This document shows positions 23,159-31,496 of a stretch of DNA of 43,507 nucleotides, piece by piece. The DNA is from JBFWRI01 sp050248995 (GTDB lineage Bacteria; Pseudomonadota; Alphaproteobacteria; JAIXQD01): positions 1 to 43,507 of the forward strand of contig JBFWRI010000017.1 of NCBI GenBank assembly GCA_050248995.1, written 5' to 3'. Position numbers and translations under genes: made by a program. The notes under the pieces were generated by a model. The model was not told where the DNA came from, searched no databases, and saw only the letters and a program-made list of their open reading frames with translations. Every line of letters begins with the position of its first letter. The first letter of the stretch is position 1.

Positions 23159-23497
23159 CTATCGCGAGCCAAACTTGCCGACTTCAATATGCCAGCGTTG
23201 GCCGTTATCGGTGAAAACCAGCGTATCAGGTGCTACCGATTCAATTACCAGGCCGGCTGGCTGGGTGGCGGGCGTTATGCGCTGACCGCGCCACCAGAAG
23301 CTCCAGTTATCGGGGGCCATATAGATGAAATTGTGTACCGTGTCGCCATTGTATGCAGGTAATGACGGTACAGCGAGGGCGCCGGCGGTGGCATATACGG
23401 GCGCACTGCTGCCGGGGAAGAACAGCGATCGTGACGGCAGCTCGGCAGCATGGGCAGCGCCGGCGACAAACAGAAGAAACAGTGACACATACTTCAT
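23159..23497 (-). CDS. MshK-like small periplasmic pilus assembly protein
   Basis: A 112-residue protein with a signal peptide (MKYVSLFLLFVAGAAHA). Its C-terminal half (QRITPATQPAGLVIESVAPDTLVFTDNGQRW) resembles the short beta-domain of MshK, PilP or GspC-type proteins that contact the secretin. Its start overlaps the stop of the MshJ-like gene at 23497. MshK is the expected last gene in the mshIJK part. Sequence similarity alone is weak; position carries the call. Confidence 0.65.
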   Translation of the reverse strand: MKYVSLFLLFVAGAAHAAELPSRSLFFPGSSAPVYATAGALAVPSLPAYNGDTVHNFIYMAPDNWSFWWRGQRITPATQPAGLVIESVAPDTLVFTDNGQRWHIEVGKFGSR

Positions 23498-24021
23498 TAA
23501 GGCGTCATCCTGTAGAAAACGATGGTTGCTACCGCGTGCACAAGGGTTGTATTGGCGTCGCGTATCTCATGTGCAACGTGCAGACGTTCCAGCTGTGCCC
23601 AGTACATGCTTTGTGCGGTTGCCATGTTCAGGAACTGCCAGATAGATGCGTCACGGGCAGCTGTCAGGTCCAGTTCAAGGCGTTGTGCATAAAATGTCTG
23701 GTCATTAACTAGCGTTTCCTGCCAGGCGCCAAGGCTGTAGGCGGCGTTTTCCAACTGGGCCGTATTGCGGAACCTGTTCATTTCAGCCAGTAACGTTTGG
23801 TCATCGGCTGCCGCCCGAGCCAAACGCTGTTGCAGATTGGCCGTGTCGTCTTGTGCTGTATTCTGCTGTGCCTCGATGGTTTTCAGGCGGTCCTTCAATT
23901 CACGATGCCGCTCGAATGTCCTGTTATACAAGGGGGTTAGCACAAAAAGCTCAAGTCCTACGGCAAGTAGGATAAGCAGCACGCACAAAATGGATCCGGC
24001 TGAAGGGCGAAAGCGAATCAT
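23497..24021 (-). CDS. MshJ/PilO-like inner-membrane pilus assembly protein
   Basis: The 174-residue product has one N-terminal membrane helix (ILCVLLILLAVGLELFVL, about 11-28), a coiled-coil region (30-95, Arg/Gln/Glu-rich) and a small alpha/beta C-terminal domain. This is the PilO/GspM/MshJ plan. It would pair with the MshI-like protein to link the cytoplasmic motor to the secretin. Its start overlaps the end of the MshI-like gene by four bases. Confidence 0.75.
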   Translation of the reverse strand: MIRFRPSAGSILCVLLILLAVGLELFVLTPLYNRTFERHRELKDRLKTIEAQQNTAQDDTANLQQRLARAAADDQTLLAEMNRFRNTAQLENAAYSLGAWQETLVNDQTFYAQRLELDLTAARDASIWQFLNMATAQSMYWAQLERLHVAHEIRDANTTLVHAVATIVFYRMTP

Positions 24022-25328
24022 GGTGTGCCCTCAAGGTGGACAAGAATGGGTGCTGCGCTGCTGGTTTCAGTTTTTCCCAGTTGCCCGGTGCTTTGGCTGC
24101 CGCTGACGTTGATAGTGGCCAGCATACCGGTGGTTTCAACCAGTCGTGCCATAAATGCGCTCTGTTCGCTGGCTGGCAGGTTCTGAACAGTCATGTCCAG
24201 AGTGGGCGCCTGCCCGGGTTGAGCGGTCCACGACAGATCTGTCAGATAGGCAGGCGCAGGCAGAGTGTCTGAGAGTGGTTTCAAGACCTCAAAGATATCG
24301 TGGTTGTGCCGTTGCCAGTATAGTGATGCTTCCTGAATCCGCTCAAGACCCGGCGTTGGTGGCGGCAACATGGCCAACTGGCGCTCCAGTCCTATATTAC
24401 GCTTTTGCAGGTACATCTGCAGGCCGGCATCGACGGCCAACATTAGCAGTGCCAGTACGACAGCGGCACGCAAGCTGGTTTGCATCAGGTCGTTGACGCG
24501 CAGCCATTGTTGGCGCTGACGCAAGCGTGCGGGGCGCAGCAGGCAGAATGGTTTTTGGCCTCGAAGTAAGAACCCAATTACAGTGCGCCATGGTGCAGGC
24601 TGACGATCCAGGATTTCATGTGGCAGTTTGTTGTTCGCAGCAAAAGGTGTGACAGCGCTGACATTATAAGTGCGAAGAGCTGGTTTTTCGGTGGCGGCCC
24701 AACCGCGCCGCAGCAGATAGCTTTGCGTGGTCTGCAGCTCCTGCTCGGCCAGCATGGTATTGCCGGCCACCGATGCTGGCAGCATGCGCGTCAGGGCCAG
24801 CGTGCGCGGCTCCTCGGCCAGCAACCGCACATGCGTGCCCATGTTCAGAAGCGTGATGCGGTTTTTGTGAGCGGCATGCTGCGTGTGGCCCCAGAACTCG
24901 GCGGCAAACACGGTAACACCGACCAGCCAGCACTGGGCGCGTGCCAACGCGTTATAAATCGCCGTTAGCACCGGCGCATTCGGTACAGCGACAAAGAAAT
25001 AGTTCTGCTTGCTGTCTGTCGTTTCATCCAGCGGGATGGCCGTGCGCAGTTCGGTGTTGGGGAACATCAGGTCAACCCGACGGGCGACCAATTTGCGTTG
25101 GTCATACCAGCCGGTACGCGGCAGTGTCTCTGTCACAAGATGAACATCGCTGGTTTCCAGCATAATAATCGCCGATCGCGCACCTGCACGCTCCAGCAGC
25201 TCCTGCAGGCTGGTAGCGACATGCTCGACAGTGTTGGCCAGTTCGGCCACCGGTGCGGCGCTATCGCCCTGATACAGGGCAATCTTCACATCGGTGATAG
25301 CGATGACAATATCAGGTTTCCTAAACAT
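24018..25328 (-). CDS. MshI/PilM-PilN-like pilus assembly protein
   Basis: The 436-residue protein has a cytoplasmic actin-like N-terminal part (residues 1-250, IVIAITDVKIALYQGD, ITLLNMGTHVRLLAEE) as in GspL or PilM. A membrane helix near residue 285-305 (LRAAVVLALLMLAVDAGLQM) and a periplasmic PilN-like domain ending LVHLEGTP follow. MshI combines both parts in one chain. It forms the inner-membrane platform with MshJ and overlaps its neighbours at both ends (one base and four bases), indicating tight translational coupling. Confidence 0.8.
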   Translation of the reverse strand: MFRKPDIVIAITDVKIALYQGDSAAPVAELANTVEHVATSLQELLERAGARSAIIMLETSDVHLVTETLPRTGWYDQRKLVARRVDLMFPNTELRTAIPLDETTDSKQNYFFVAVPNAPVLTAIYNALARAQCWLVGVTVFAAEFWGHTQHAAHKNRITLLNMGTHVRLLAEEPRTLALTRMLPASVAGNTMLAEQELQTTQSYLLRRGWAATEKPALRTYNVSAVTPFAANNKLPHEILDRQPAPWRTVIGFLLRGQKPFCLLRPARLRQRQQWLRVNDLMQTSLRAAVVLALLMLAVDAGLQMYLQKRNIGLERQLAMLPPPTPGLERIQEASLYWQRHNHDIFEVLKPLSDTLPAPAYLTDLSWTAQPGQAPTLDMTVQNLPASEQSAFMARLVETTGMLATINVSGSQSTGQLGKTETSSAAPILVHLEGTP

Positions 25329-26533
25329 CAGACCAACTGCGGCAGGGCGTTATAGACGGGTACAAATACAGCAACGGCGATCCAAATCAACAGGCCGCCA
25401 GCAATAAGCGTCAATACAGGGCCGATCGCGCCAATCATACTCTGGATGGTTTCCTGTACATCGCGTTCGTAATAATCGGCCACATGGCGCAGGGCCGGGG
25501 CCAGTTTACCGCTTTCCTCGCCGATGCGGATCATGCGCTGGACCATCCCCGGGAATTCGCCCGACAGCCGCAGGGCCAGCGACAGTGGGTTGCCGTTCTG
25601 CACCTGCTCGCGGATGACGCCAAGGCTTTCGCTTAATACGGCATTGCTGACCGTACGGCTGGCTGTTTCCAGCGCTGTAATCATGCCAAGACCGCTGGCG
25701 AACATCAACGCGAAGGTGTGCATGAAGCGCGCTAGGTTTATCTTGCGCAACAGCATGCCGATCGTGGGCAGGCGCAGCACAATCCCGGCCAGTACATAGC
25801 GTACTTCTGTACTTTGACGCCCGGCAAGATAAGCGATGCCCGCGCCCAGCAGGATGATAATGGCGAACAGGCGCCAGTAGGCGGCGAAGAATTCCGATGT
25901 CGAGATTAGCGCTACCGTGTGCGCGGGTAATGCGATATTCAGCGAATACAGGAATGTGCTGGTTTCGGGCACAACATACCCCAGCATCAGCACCATCACG
26001 CAGAACATGGCCAGCACGGTAAACAGTGGATATGCCGACACGCGCACCAGGCGGTTTCGCAGGCGCTCCTGCCAGTCGAAATGCTGTGCCAGTTCCTGAA
26101 AGGCGTCAGCCAGCCGGCCGGTGGTTTCGCCGGCGGCGATCAGTGCAATCATAAGCGGCGGGAAAATACGGCGGTGCTGCATCATTGCCTGTGACAGCGA
26201 CGACCCGTCATCGACATCCTGCAGTACGTTAGCCAGCGCGATTTGCAGGCGAGGTACCGTCGTTGCCTCGATCACATCGCGCAGCGCGTCGGTCAGTTTG
26301 ACGCCGGCGCGCTGCAGCTGCTCCATGTTCAGACACAGCTGGGCAAGGTCTTGTGTACGCACACGACGCAGCAGCGCCAGTGCTGATGGCGTTTCGGTAT
26401 AAGGCTTGGCCTCGATCAGCGTGATACCGGCCTGCAGCAACTGCTGCTGCAGATCCAGCTCGTTGGTGGCAGCCAGTGTTCCGTTCAGAACACGGCCTCG
26501 GGGATTAAGTGCACGGTATTTATACGTTGCCAC
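25328..26533 (-). CDS. MshG/GspF-type inner-membrane platform protein
   Basis: The 401-residue protein has two GspF domains, each with helical segments and membrane helices: YKYRALNPRGRVLNGTL at the N-terminus, then MMQHRRIFPPLMIALIAAGETTGRLADAF, and the repeat NPLSLALRLSGEFPGMVQRMIRIGEESGKL. The C-terminal membrane helix LIAGGLLIWIAVAVFVPVYNAL is typical. It is the polytopic core on which the ATPase acts. It sits between the ATPase gene and the MshI-like gene with one-base overlaps. Confidence 0.93.
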   Translation of the reverse strand: MATYKYRALNPRGRVLNGTLAATNELDLQQQLLQAGITLIEAKPYTETPSALALLRRVRTQDLAQLCLNMEQLQRAGVKLTDALRDVIEATTVPRLQIALANVLQDVDDGSSLSQAMMQHRRIFPPLMIALIAAGETTGRLADAFQELAQHFDWQERLRNRLVRVSAYPLFTVLAMFCVMVLMLGYVVPETSTFLYSLNIALPAHTVALISTSEFFAAYWRLFAIIILLGAGIAYLAGRQSTEVRYVLAGIVLRLPTIGMLLRKINLARFMHTFALMFASGLGMITALETASRTVSNAVLSESLGVIREQVQNGNPLSLALRLSGEFPGMVQRMIRIGEESGKLAPALRHVADYYERDVQETIQSMIGAIGPVLTLIAGGLLIWIAVAVFVPVYNALPQLV

Positions 26534-28245
26534 TATGCGGCCTCTTTCATACCGATAACGTCAATCGACTCCAGCAGGCTTTCGGCGCTGATGGTGCCGG
26601 CCAGCAGCAGCGCGATGCCCTGTTCACGCAGGCTCTTGAAACCGCGCGCTTTTAATATCTTCAGCCATTCGCTGCGTGGTGCATTGCGCCCGATAAGTTC
26701 ATCCAGCGTTGGGTCGATCACCAGTGCTTCGGCCACAGGTACGCGCCCTTTGTACCCGGTATTGCGACATTGTGCGCATCCGACTGGGCTGAATACCTTG
26801 CTTTTCGCGGGCACATCCAGCAGCGCGGCTGTTTCTGCTGCCAGCGCATCGGGCTTTTTGCAGTGCGGACACAGCTGACGCACGAGGCGTTGCGCCACAA
26901 GGCCATTGATATTGCCGGCCATCAGTGCTGGCGTCATGCCCAGATCATGCAAGCGCGGCATCACGCCGAGAATGTCGCGCGTGTGCAGTGTGGTTAGCAC
27001 CAGGTGGCCTGTCATCGCGGCGCGCAGCGCCATCTGTGCCGTTTCACTGTCGCGCACTTCGCCGACAAGGATGATATCCGGATCCTGACGCAGAATGCTG
27101 CGGACGCCCTCGGCGAAACCAAGGCCGGTGGCCTCACGAATCTGCGTCTGACGTATCAGCGGCAGCTGGTATTCGATAGGGTCTTCCAGCGTCATGATGT
27201 TGCGCTTCACATTGGCCAGCTGGTTCAGCGCCGCATACAGCGTGGTGGTCTTGCCGCTGCCGGTCGGCCCGGTAACGATCAGCAGGCCTTCAGGCCGCTT
27301 CAGCATAGTGGTGATGGCGGCCAGCGCCTCACTGGTGAAGCCAAGTTCGTTCAGTGACCGCAGGGCGTTCGACTGGTCCAGTACGCGCACAGAAATGTTT
27401 TCGCCGTGTGCGCTGGGCAGTGTGGAAACGCGGAAATCGACCACGCGACCGGACAACGTGATGGTAAAGCGGCCATCCTGCGGCATCAGCTTGTCGGCGA
27501 TATTCATCCCCGCCATGATTTTCAGCCGGTGCGACAGGGCCGACCAGAAATCCTTGTGCAGGGCGGCTACCTGCTGCAGCACGCCGTCGATGCGCAGGCG
27601 GATGCGGATGAAATACTCTTCCGGTTCGAAATGGATATCCGATGCGTGCTGCTTTACGGCATCCAGCATCAGCATGTTGACCAACCGCACGATGGGGTGG
27701 CGGAAACCGCGTGCCAGTTCGGCCGTGGTGAATTCGCCGCTGCCGGTGCGTAGTTCGCGCAGCACATCGTCAAGGCTCAGGCTATAGCCGTATATGAAAT
27801 CATGCACTTCGGAAAGGTCGGCCGGTGTGATGATTTGCGGCATCAGCAATGTGCCGGGCGGCACGAAACGGCGCGCGGCGTCCAGCGCCAGCACATCATA
27901 CGGATCAACCATCGCCATGGCGATTTCACCGCCTTGTTCCGACAGGATAGCGATGCGGTGGCGCTCGGCCTGTTCGCGCGGGATGGTGCGACCCAACGCA
28001 GGATCGATCAGAGCATGGACAGAATCAAAGTGTGCTGCGCCGCTACGGGCGGCCAATGCGGCTGCCAGGTCGGTTTCCTTGATGAAACCCAGATCGACCA
28101 GAATGGTACCCAGCATCTTGCCGCTGCGCGCTTTTTCATGCAGGGCGACCTCGATCTGGTCGGGCGTGATCAGGCCAAGGCGTAGCAGTTGCTCGCCAAT
28201 GCGGGGTGTGGGGGCAGGGGTTTGCGGGTCAACCATGGGCCCCAA
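26533..28245 (-). CDS. MshE/GspE/PilB-type pilus extension ATPase
   Basis: The 570-residue protein starts at ATG 28245 (or 28236, MVDP). It has an MshEN domain (residues 10-110, GEQLLRLGLITPDQIEVAL), which binds cyclic di-GMP in MshE, then the GspE core with Walker A GPTGSGKTT, the Asp box ITLSGRV/VDFRVSTLP, Walker B LVGEVRDSETAQ and His box GHLVLTTLHTRD. A CPHC/CAQC tetra-cysteine zinc site (about 455-490) follows. The RLGLITPDQ segment keeps the RLGxx motif of the c-di-GMP site, so ligand control is plausible. It is the first minus-strand gene below the two oppositely oriented genes. Confidence 0.95.
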   Translation of the reverse strand: MGPMVDPQTPAPTPRIGEQLLRLGLITPDQIEVALHEKARSGKMLGTILVDLGFIKETDLAAALAARSGAAHFDSVHALIDPALGRTIPREQAERHRIAILSEQGGEIAMAMVDPYDVLALDAARRFVPPGTLLMPQIITPADLSEVHDFIYGYSLSLDDVLRELRTGSGEFTTAELARGFRHPIVRLVNMLMLDAVKQHASDIHFEPEEYFIRIRLRIDGVLQQVAALHKDFWSALSHRLKIMAGMNIADKLMPQDGRFTITLSGRVVDFRVSTLPSAHGENISVRVLDQSNALRSLNELGFTSEALAAITTMLKRPEGLLIVTGPTGSGKTTTLYAALNQLANVKRNIMTLEDPIEYQLPLIRQTQIREATGLGFAEGVRSILRQDPDIILVGEVRDSETAQMALRAAMTGHLVLTTLHTRDILGVMPRLHDLGMTPALMAGNINGLVAQRLVRQLCPHCKKPDALAAETAALLDVPAKSKVFSPVGCAQCRNTGYKGRVPVAEALVIDPTLDELIGRNAPRSEWLKILKARGFKSLREQGIALLLAGTISAESLLESIDVIGMKEAA

Positions 28246-28343
28246 AATCCTAGCCCAAATCCATAAATCTCAACAGGTTATAAATACAATAGTTTCAGGG
28301 TTTGGCGATATTCTTAGGTATAGGATTTTGAAAGGAATTTCAT

Positions 28344-28835
28344 ATGGGTGCTTCAACTTATCTCGATCTGAATGTGCTCGATTTGGTCAATCGTGTTGCC
28401 AAGGCGACCGGCGTTACGATGAGCGCGACCAAACCCGAAGACCGCGTGTTTCAAAAACTTGAAGCGGTAAGCTTCAGAACCGATGCTTTCCGCATGTGTG
28501 TTGAAAAAGATTTTAGTAGTGATAGCCGTGACGGCGTCGCGCTGACGAATACCATTTCCCTTTTTATCAAAACGCCGGCTACTGTGGCCGAACTGCGCGC
28601 ACTGAACATCCCGTCATTTTCCGGAATTGAATATGGTGAAATCCACTTCTGTCTGCCTGAAAACGAAGGCGATAGCCTTAAGGCGCGCCTGGCGATTGAG
28701 CTGGCGCGCTCGGGCGTTCCTGAATTGGAAGAGCTGGGTCGCGATTTTGCTGCCGAGCTGAAGGGCGAAAAGCCGACACCACCAGTTGCCAAGGATATCC
28801 GTCAGAAGTTTGGTATGGCGGTCAATCCTAGATAA
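28344..28835 (+). CDS. Hypothetical protein, paralogue A inside the pilus locus
   Basis: ATG 28344 follows AAAGGAAT. The 163-residue soluble protein has no signal peptide. It runs opposite to the pilus genes, divergent from the ATPase gene. Its C-terminus (LEELGRDFAAEL, then PTPPVAKDIRQKFGM) matches the tail of the next gene (IALATDLEDERA, PKPPVNKNIRVELGM), so the two are paralogues by duplication. The conserved pattern is an acidic helix followed by a basic Pro-containing end. I do not know the family. The location suggests a pilus regulator or accessory protein, though it may be unrelated to the pilus. Confidence 0.65.
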   Translation: MGASTYLDLNVLDLVNRVAKATGVTMSATKPEDRVFQKLEAVSFRTDAFRMCVEKDFSSDSRDGVALTNTISLFIKTPATVAELRALNIPSFSGIEYGEIHFCLPENEGDSLKARLAIELARSGVPELEELGRDFAAELKGEKPTPPVAKDIRQKFGMAVNPR

Positions 28836-28859
28836 CTTAAATCGAAAAGGATATGTGTT

Positions 28860-29285
28860 ATGACCTTTACTCTGACAACCAACATTCCCGATTATATCGT
28901 TGATCTGATGGACCGTATGGCCACAGCATGCGGCGCCGAACTTCAAACTTATAATGATGATGGACAAAACGAAGTTATATACTTCGATCTAGATGATATG
29001 CGCCGTTTTGAAATAAGAAAGCGCACAGACCGTATGACAGACAGCTTTAAATTCCATGCCATTATGACAGAGACAAAAGAGCTGATGCAGTCAGTTAAAC
29101 AGGAAATCTGTGGCGATTTCATAGATCTGCTGGTCGGCAAAGTGCTGAAAGAAAGCGGGCATGATGGCCTGATTGCTTTGGCCACTGATTTGGAAGATGA
29201 ACGCGCGGGTCGTAAACCCAAGCCACCGGTAAACAAAAATATCCGTGTTGAACTGGGTATGCGTCCTATGGCGTGCCGGCGCTAA
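28860..29285 (+). CDS. Hypothetical protein, paralogue B inside the pilus locus
   Basis: ATG 28860 has AAAGGATATG upstream and follows paralogue A by 24 bases. The 141-residue soluble acidic/basic protein shares the C-terminal tail of paralogue A (the KPPVNKNIR part and the LGM ending). The N-terminal halves both begin with a strand and a VxDLMDRMA/VLDLVNRVA helix but differ otherwise. It ends one base before the convergent prepilin gene. No known domain is recognised; an operon of two is clear. Confidence 0.65.
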   Translation: MTFTLTTNIPDYIVDLMDRMATACGAELQTYNDDGQNEVIYFDLDDMRRFEIRKRTDRMTDSFKFHAIMTETKELMQSVKQEICGDFIDLLVGKVLKESGHDGLIALATDLEDERAGRKPKPPVNKNIRVELGMRPMACRR

Positions 29286-30764
29286 TCACCAGCCGACAGC
29301 CTGCACGTTCAGGCCGCGTTTGGCCATATACGCCTGATATTCATTAAAACTGATTGGCAGCACAACGTCACCACCCGGCTGGGTGTCGTTCGTCAGACTG
29401 AAGGTGCGTGCATCAGCGTTGATATCGTTCAGCGTTGGCCACACCGCGCAGCTGGCGGCGCTGGTGCAGGTCATATGGCGGCGGCTGTCACGCGTATCGC
29501 GCATACCAGGGCGGTTGAACGGATCTTCGCTTGTAGGCCCGGGCGCAATCAGCACTGCTACATTGTGAATACCACTTGTAACATTGCCCGGGGCCGAGCT
29601 GATGACCGGGCCGGTGCGTGTTTCCAGCATGCGGGGCGTGCCGCTGATCAGCGCAGGTACCGAGATATCCTGCCAGTCGGGGCCTGTTGTACCGACTGTT
29701 GGCGATGTTAGCGAAGGTGTGGCAACAGCCAGGGCACGAAACAGCCGGCCATCATGGGTGACGATTTCGCCACGGCGGTAGCCCTGTGTTGCGTGACTTT
29801 GCCATGCCGGGTAAGCCGTGTTTTGCCCGGGCAGCCCCACCGGCCGCCATGAATTCGGTGATAAACTTGGCTGCGGGCCGTTGCCGACGCTAGTTGTGGT
29901 CGTTGTGGTTGTGTTGCTATTACCGTTGCCATTGTTGCCGTTACCGTTGCCGTTATTTCCATTCCCGTTACCATTATTCCCATTACCGGTCGTGGTTGTA
30001 GTTGTCGTGACCGTCGTATCGATATCTTCCAACGCGCGGTAGACCGTGCCGTTTTCTGTTACATAGTCACCAGTTGTATAATTCGATGTGCTGTTCCATG
30101 GCGGAATATCGCCCGCGTTGCCAAAGGCCACCCATCCGGTGCCGGGCGGTGCGGTGCCGACAGCGGGTGTTGAGCTGGCCACATAGTAAAGGCCGTTACT
30201 GGTGACGATGTCACCCAGCGCGTAACGTGCGGTGCCATCCCATGCCTCGACACTGGCGCGAACGCGCGCCGGGCAATCGTCGCGCGTGGCTGGCGTGTCG
30301 TTGCTGCGCCGTGTTTGTGTAGGCGATGTGTAAGCCATGCCGACATAATACTGGATACGGTATGCGTTGGCATCGCGGCCCATGTTAGGGGCCTGGATGT
30401 CGCCCCAAGGCACATCGCCCGCGCGTTGTCCTGTGCCGCCCGCAAAGGGCTCGACCGCCTGCCGCACGCTGCCGGTATCAACGTACAAACCACCGCTGCC
30501 GTTTATATCAGTATCGGCAACGCCGCCTTCAAAATCGGCCGCGTGGGGCAGGCAGCCTTTATGCTGCGCGGCATAGGCAAGCAAGGATTCTTTCGCAGCT
30601 TCCAGGGCTGCGCGCGTCCCTTCCTCCATCTGCGCCTGACGGCTTTGCTGCAGCAGGTTGAGAATCGGAATGAATAGAATACCCAGCACGGCCAGCACCA
30701 ATGCCAGCTCGATCAGCGTAAAGCCGCGCTGGGGATTATGTGAAGCGCGGAAGGGATGGTTCAT
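29286..30764 (-). CDS. Large type IV prepilin with three carbohydrate-binding-like modules
   Basis: The 492-residue protein has a type IV prepilin leader cleaved after Gly14 (QRGFTLIELALVLAVLGIL), a pilin helix and a head. Three modules of the CBM5/12 (chitin-binding) kind follow: residues 172-215 (AWDGTARYALGDIVTSNGLYY), 221-310 (PWNSTSNYTTGDYVTENGTVYRAL) and 318-368 (AWQSHATQGYRRGEIVTHDGRLF), each with W, Y, GD/GE and a second aromatic. The second is split by a Thr/Gly/Asn tract (249-297). The C-terminal domain is unassigned. A tip adhesin or minor pilin binding chitin or another glycan is inferred. The gene is next to the second prepilin gene and the secretin. Confidence 0.8.
   Translation of the reverse strand: MNHPFRASHNPQRGFTLIELALVLAVLGILFIPILNLLQQSRQAQMEEGTRAALEAAKESLLAYAAQHKGCLPHAADFEGGVADTDINGSGGLYVDTGSVRQAVEPFAGGTGQRAGDVPWGDIQAPNMGRDANAYRIQYYVGMAYTSPTQTRRSNDTPATRDDCPARVRASVEAWDGTARYALGDIVTSNGLYYVASSTPAVGTAPPGTGWVAFGNAGDIPPWNSTSNYTTGDYVTENGTVYRALEDIDTTVTTTTTTTGNGNNGNGNGNNGNGNGNNGNGNSNTTTTTTTSVGNGPQPSLSPNSWRPVGLPGQNTAYPAWQSHATQGYRRGEIVTHDGRLFRALAVATPSLTSPTVGTTGPDWQDISVPALISGTPRMLETRTGPVISSAPGNVTSGIHNVAVLIAPGPTSEDPFNRPGMRDTRDSRRHMTCTSAASCAVWPTLNDINADARTFSLTNDTQPGGDVVLPISFNEYQAYMAKRGLNVQAVGW
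29870..30015. repeat. Low-complexity Thr/Gly/Asn coding tract in the prepilin gene
   Basis: The DNA holds runs of GTTGTGGT-type codons at both ends and ACCGTT/CCATT hexamer repeats in the centre, encoding poly-Thr, (GN)n with NN, then poly-Thr again. Such tracts change length by slippage and act as flexible spacers between modules. Confidence 0.85.
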
Positions 30765-30773
30765 CCCATGCCC

Positions 30774-31496
30774 TTACTGAATCTGGAAGTAAAGGTTACA
30801 GTCTTTGCTGCTGGTCGATTCCGTGTACTCGCCGGTGGCTGGTGTGCACGATGCCGCAAAACCACCTGCGCGCACGGTGCCGGTTAGCGGATTGCCATCA
30901 TCAAGACGGCGGTCGATGGTCGCAGCCTGTGTTGGCGTCAGCGCAGCCTGTGCCTGCCCGTTGCTGGGGCCTGATGTTGGCGCCGAACTTTGCAGGCGCA
31001 GCCACAGTGTGTTCAGCTGCGGATTGCCGACAAGGCCGTTGACCAGCACGAAACCACCGCCGGTGCGTGCGCCGGGAAAATTCTGGTTATAAATCGCCTG
31101 GCCGACATCGGCACCGGGCACAACACCTGTAATCATGTTGGCGAAGGCAAGATGTTGCCACGCCATGCGGGCTTCGGCTCCGGCCACGCCGTTGGCACCA
31201 GCGTTGCCGTCGATCGTGCCGTTACCGTTGCCGTTGGCGCAGTCACCACCAGCAGCCTGACAACCGGGGATGCGTTCCTGCGCGCGAGCAAAGTCGCCCG
31301 GCAGAGCGCCGTATTTGTCCTGAAACGATGTAAATGCGCTGCGGATCGAGTTGACCTGCGTGATGACTGAATTCACGCGCGCGTTGTCAATCAGTTCCTG
31401 TCCCTTGATGACCGCACCGATGATAAGGCCGATGATCACGATTACCACGGCCAGTTCGACAAGCGTGAAGCCTTTATTATATTTCGACGTGCGCAT
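30774..31496 (-). CDS. Type IV prepilin (MshA/MshB-type major or minor pilin)
   Basis: The 240-residue product has a short leader cleaved after Gly9 (NKGFTLVELAVVIVIIGLII), Glu5 of the mature pilin, a long N-terminal helix and the pilin pattern SAFTSFQDKYGALPGDFARA, then a Gly/Asn-rich loop (GDCANGNGNGTIDGNAGANG), which resembles calcium-binding or pseudopilin loops. Four Cys residues in the head could form disulfides. Its ATG overlaps the stop of the secretin gene (TGATG), so it is the first pilin made with the secretin. Confidence 0.9.
   Translation of the reverse strand: MRTSKYNKGFTLVELAVVIVIIGLIIGAVIKGQELIDNARVNSVITQVNSIRSAFTSFQDKYGALPGDFARAQERIPGCQAAGGDCANGNGNGTIDGNAGANGVAGAEARMAWQHLAFANMITGVVPGADVGQAIYNQNFPGARTGGGFVLVNGLVGNPQLNTLWLRLQSSAPTSGPSNGQAQAALTPTQAATIDRRLDDGNPLTGTVRAGGFAASCTPATGEYTESTSSKDCNLYFQIQ

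Noticed and set aside
27194..27787. Plus-strand frame of 197 codons in the pilus ATPase gene
   Set aside because: Antisense to the conserved GspE core; composition is that of a reverse-complement shadow.
29890..30010. Hexamer repeats considered as a CRISPR-like or intergenic repeat array
   Set aside because: The repeats are in frame, short and without unique spacers; they encode the Gly/Asn tract of the prepilin.
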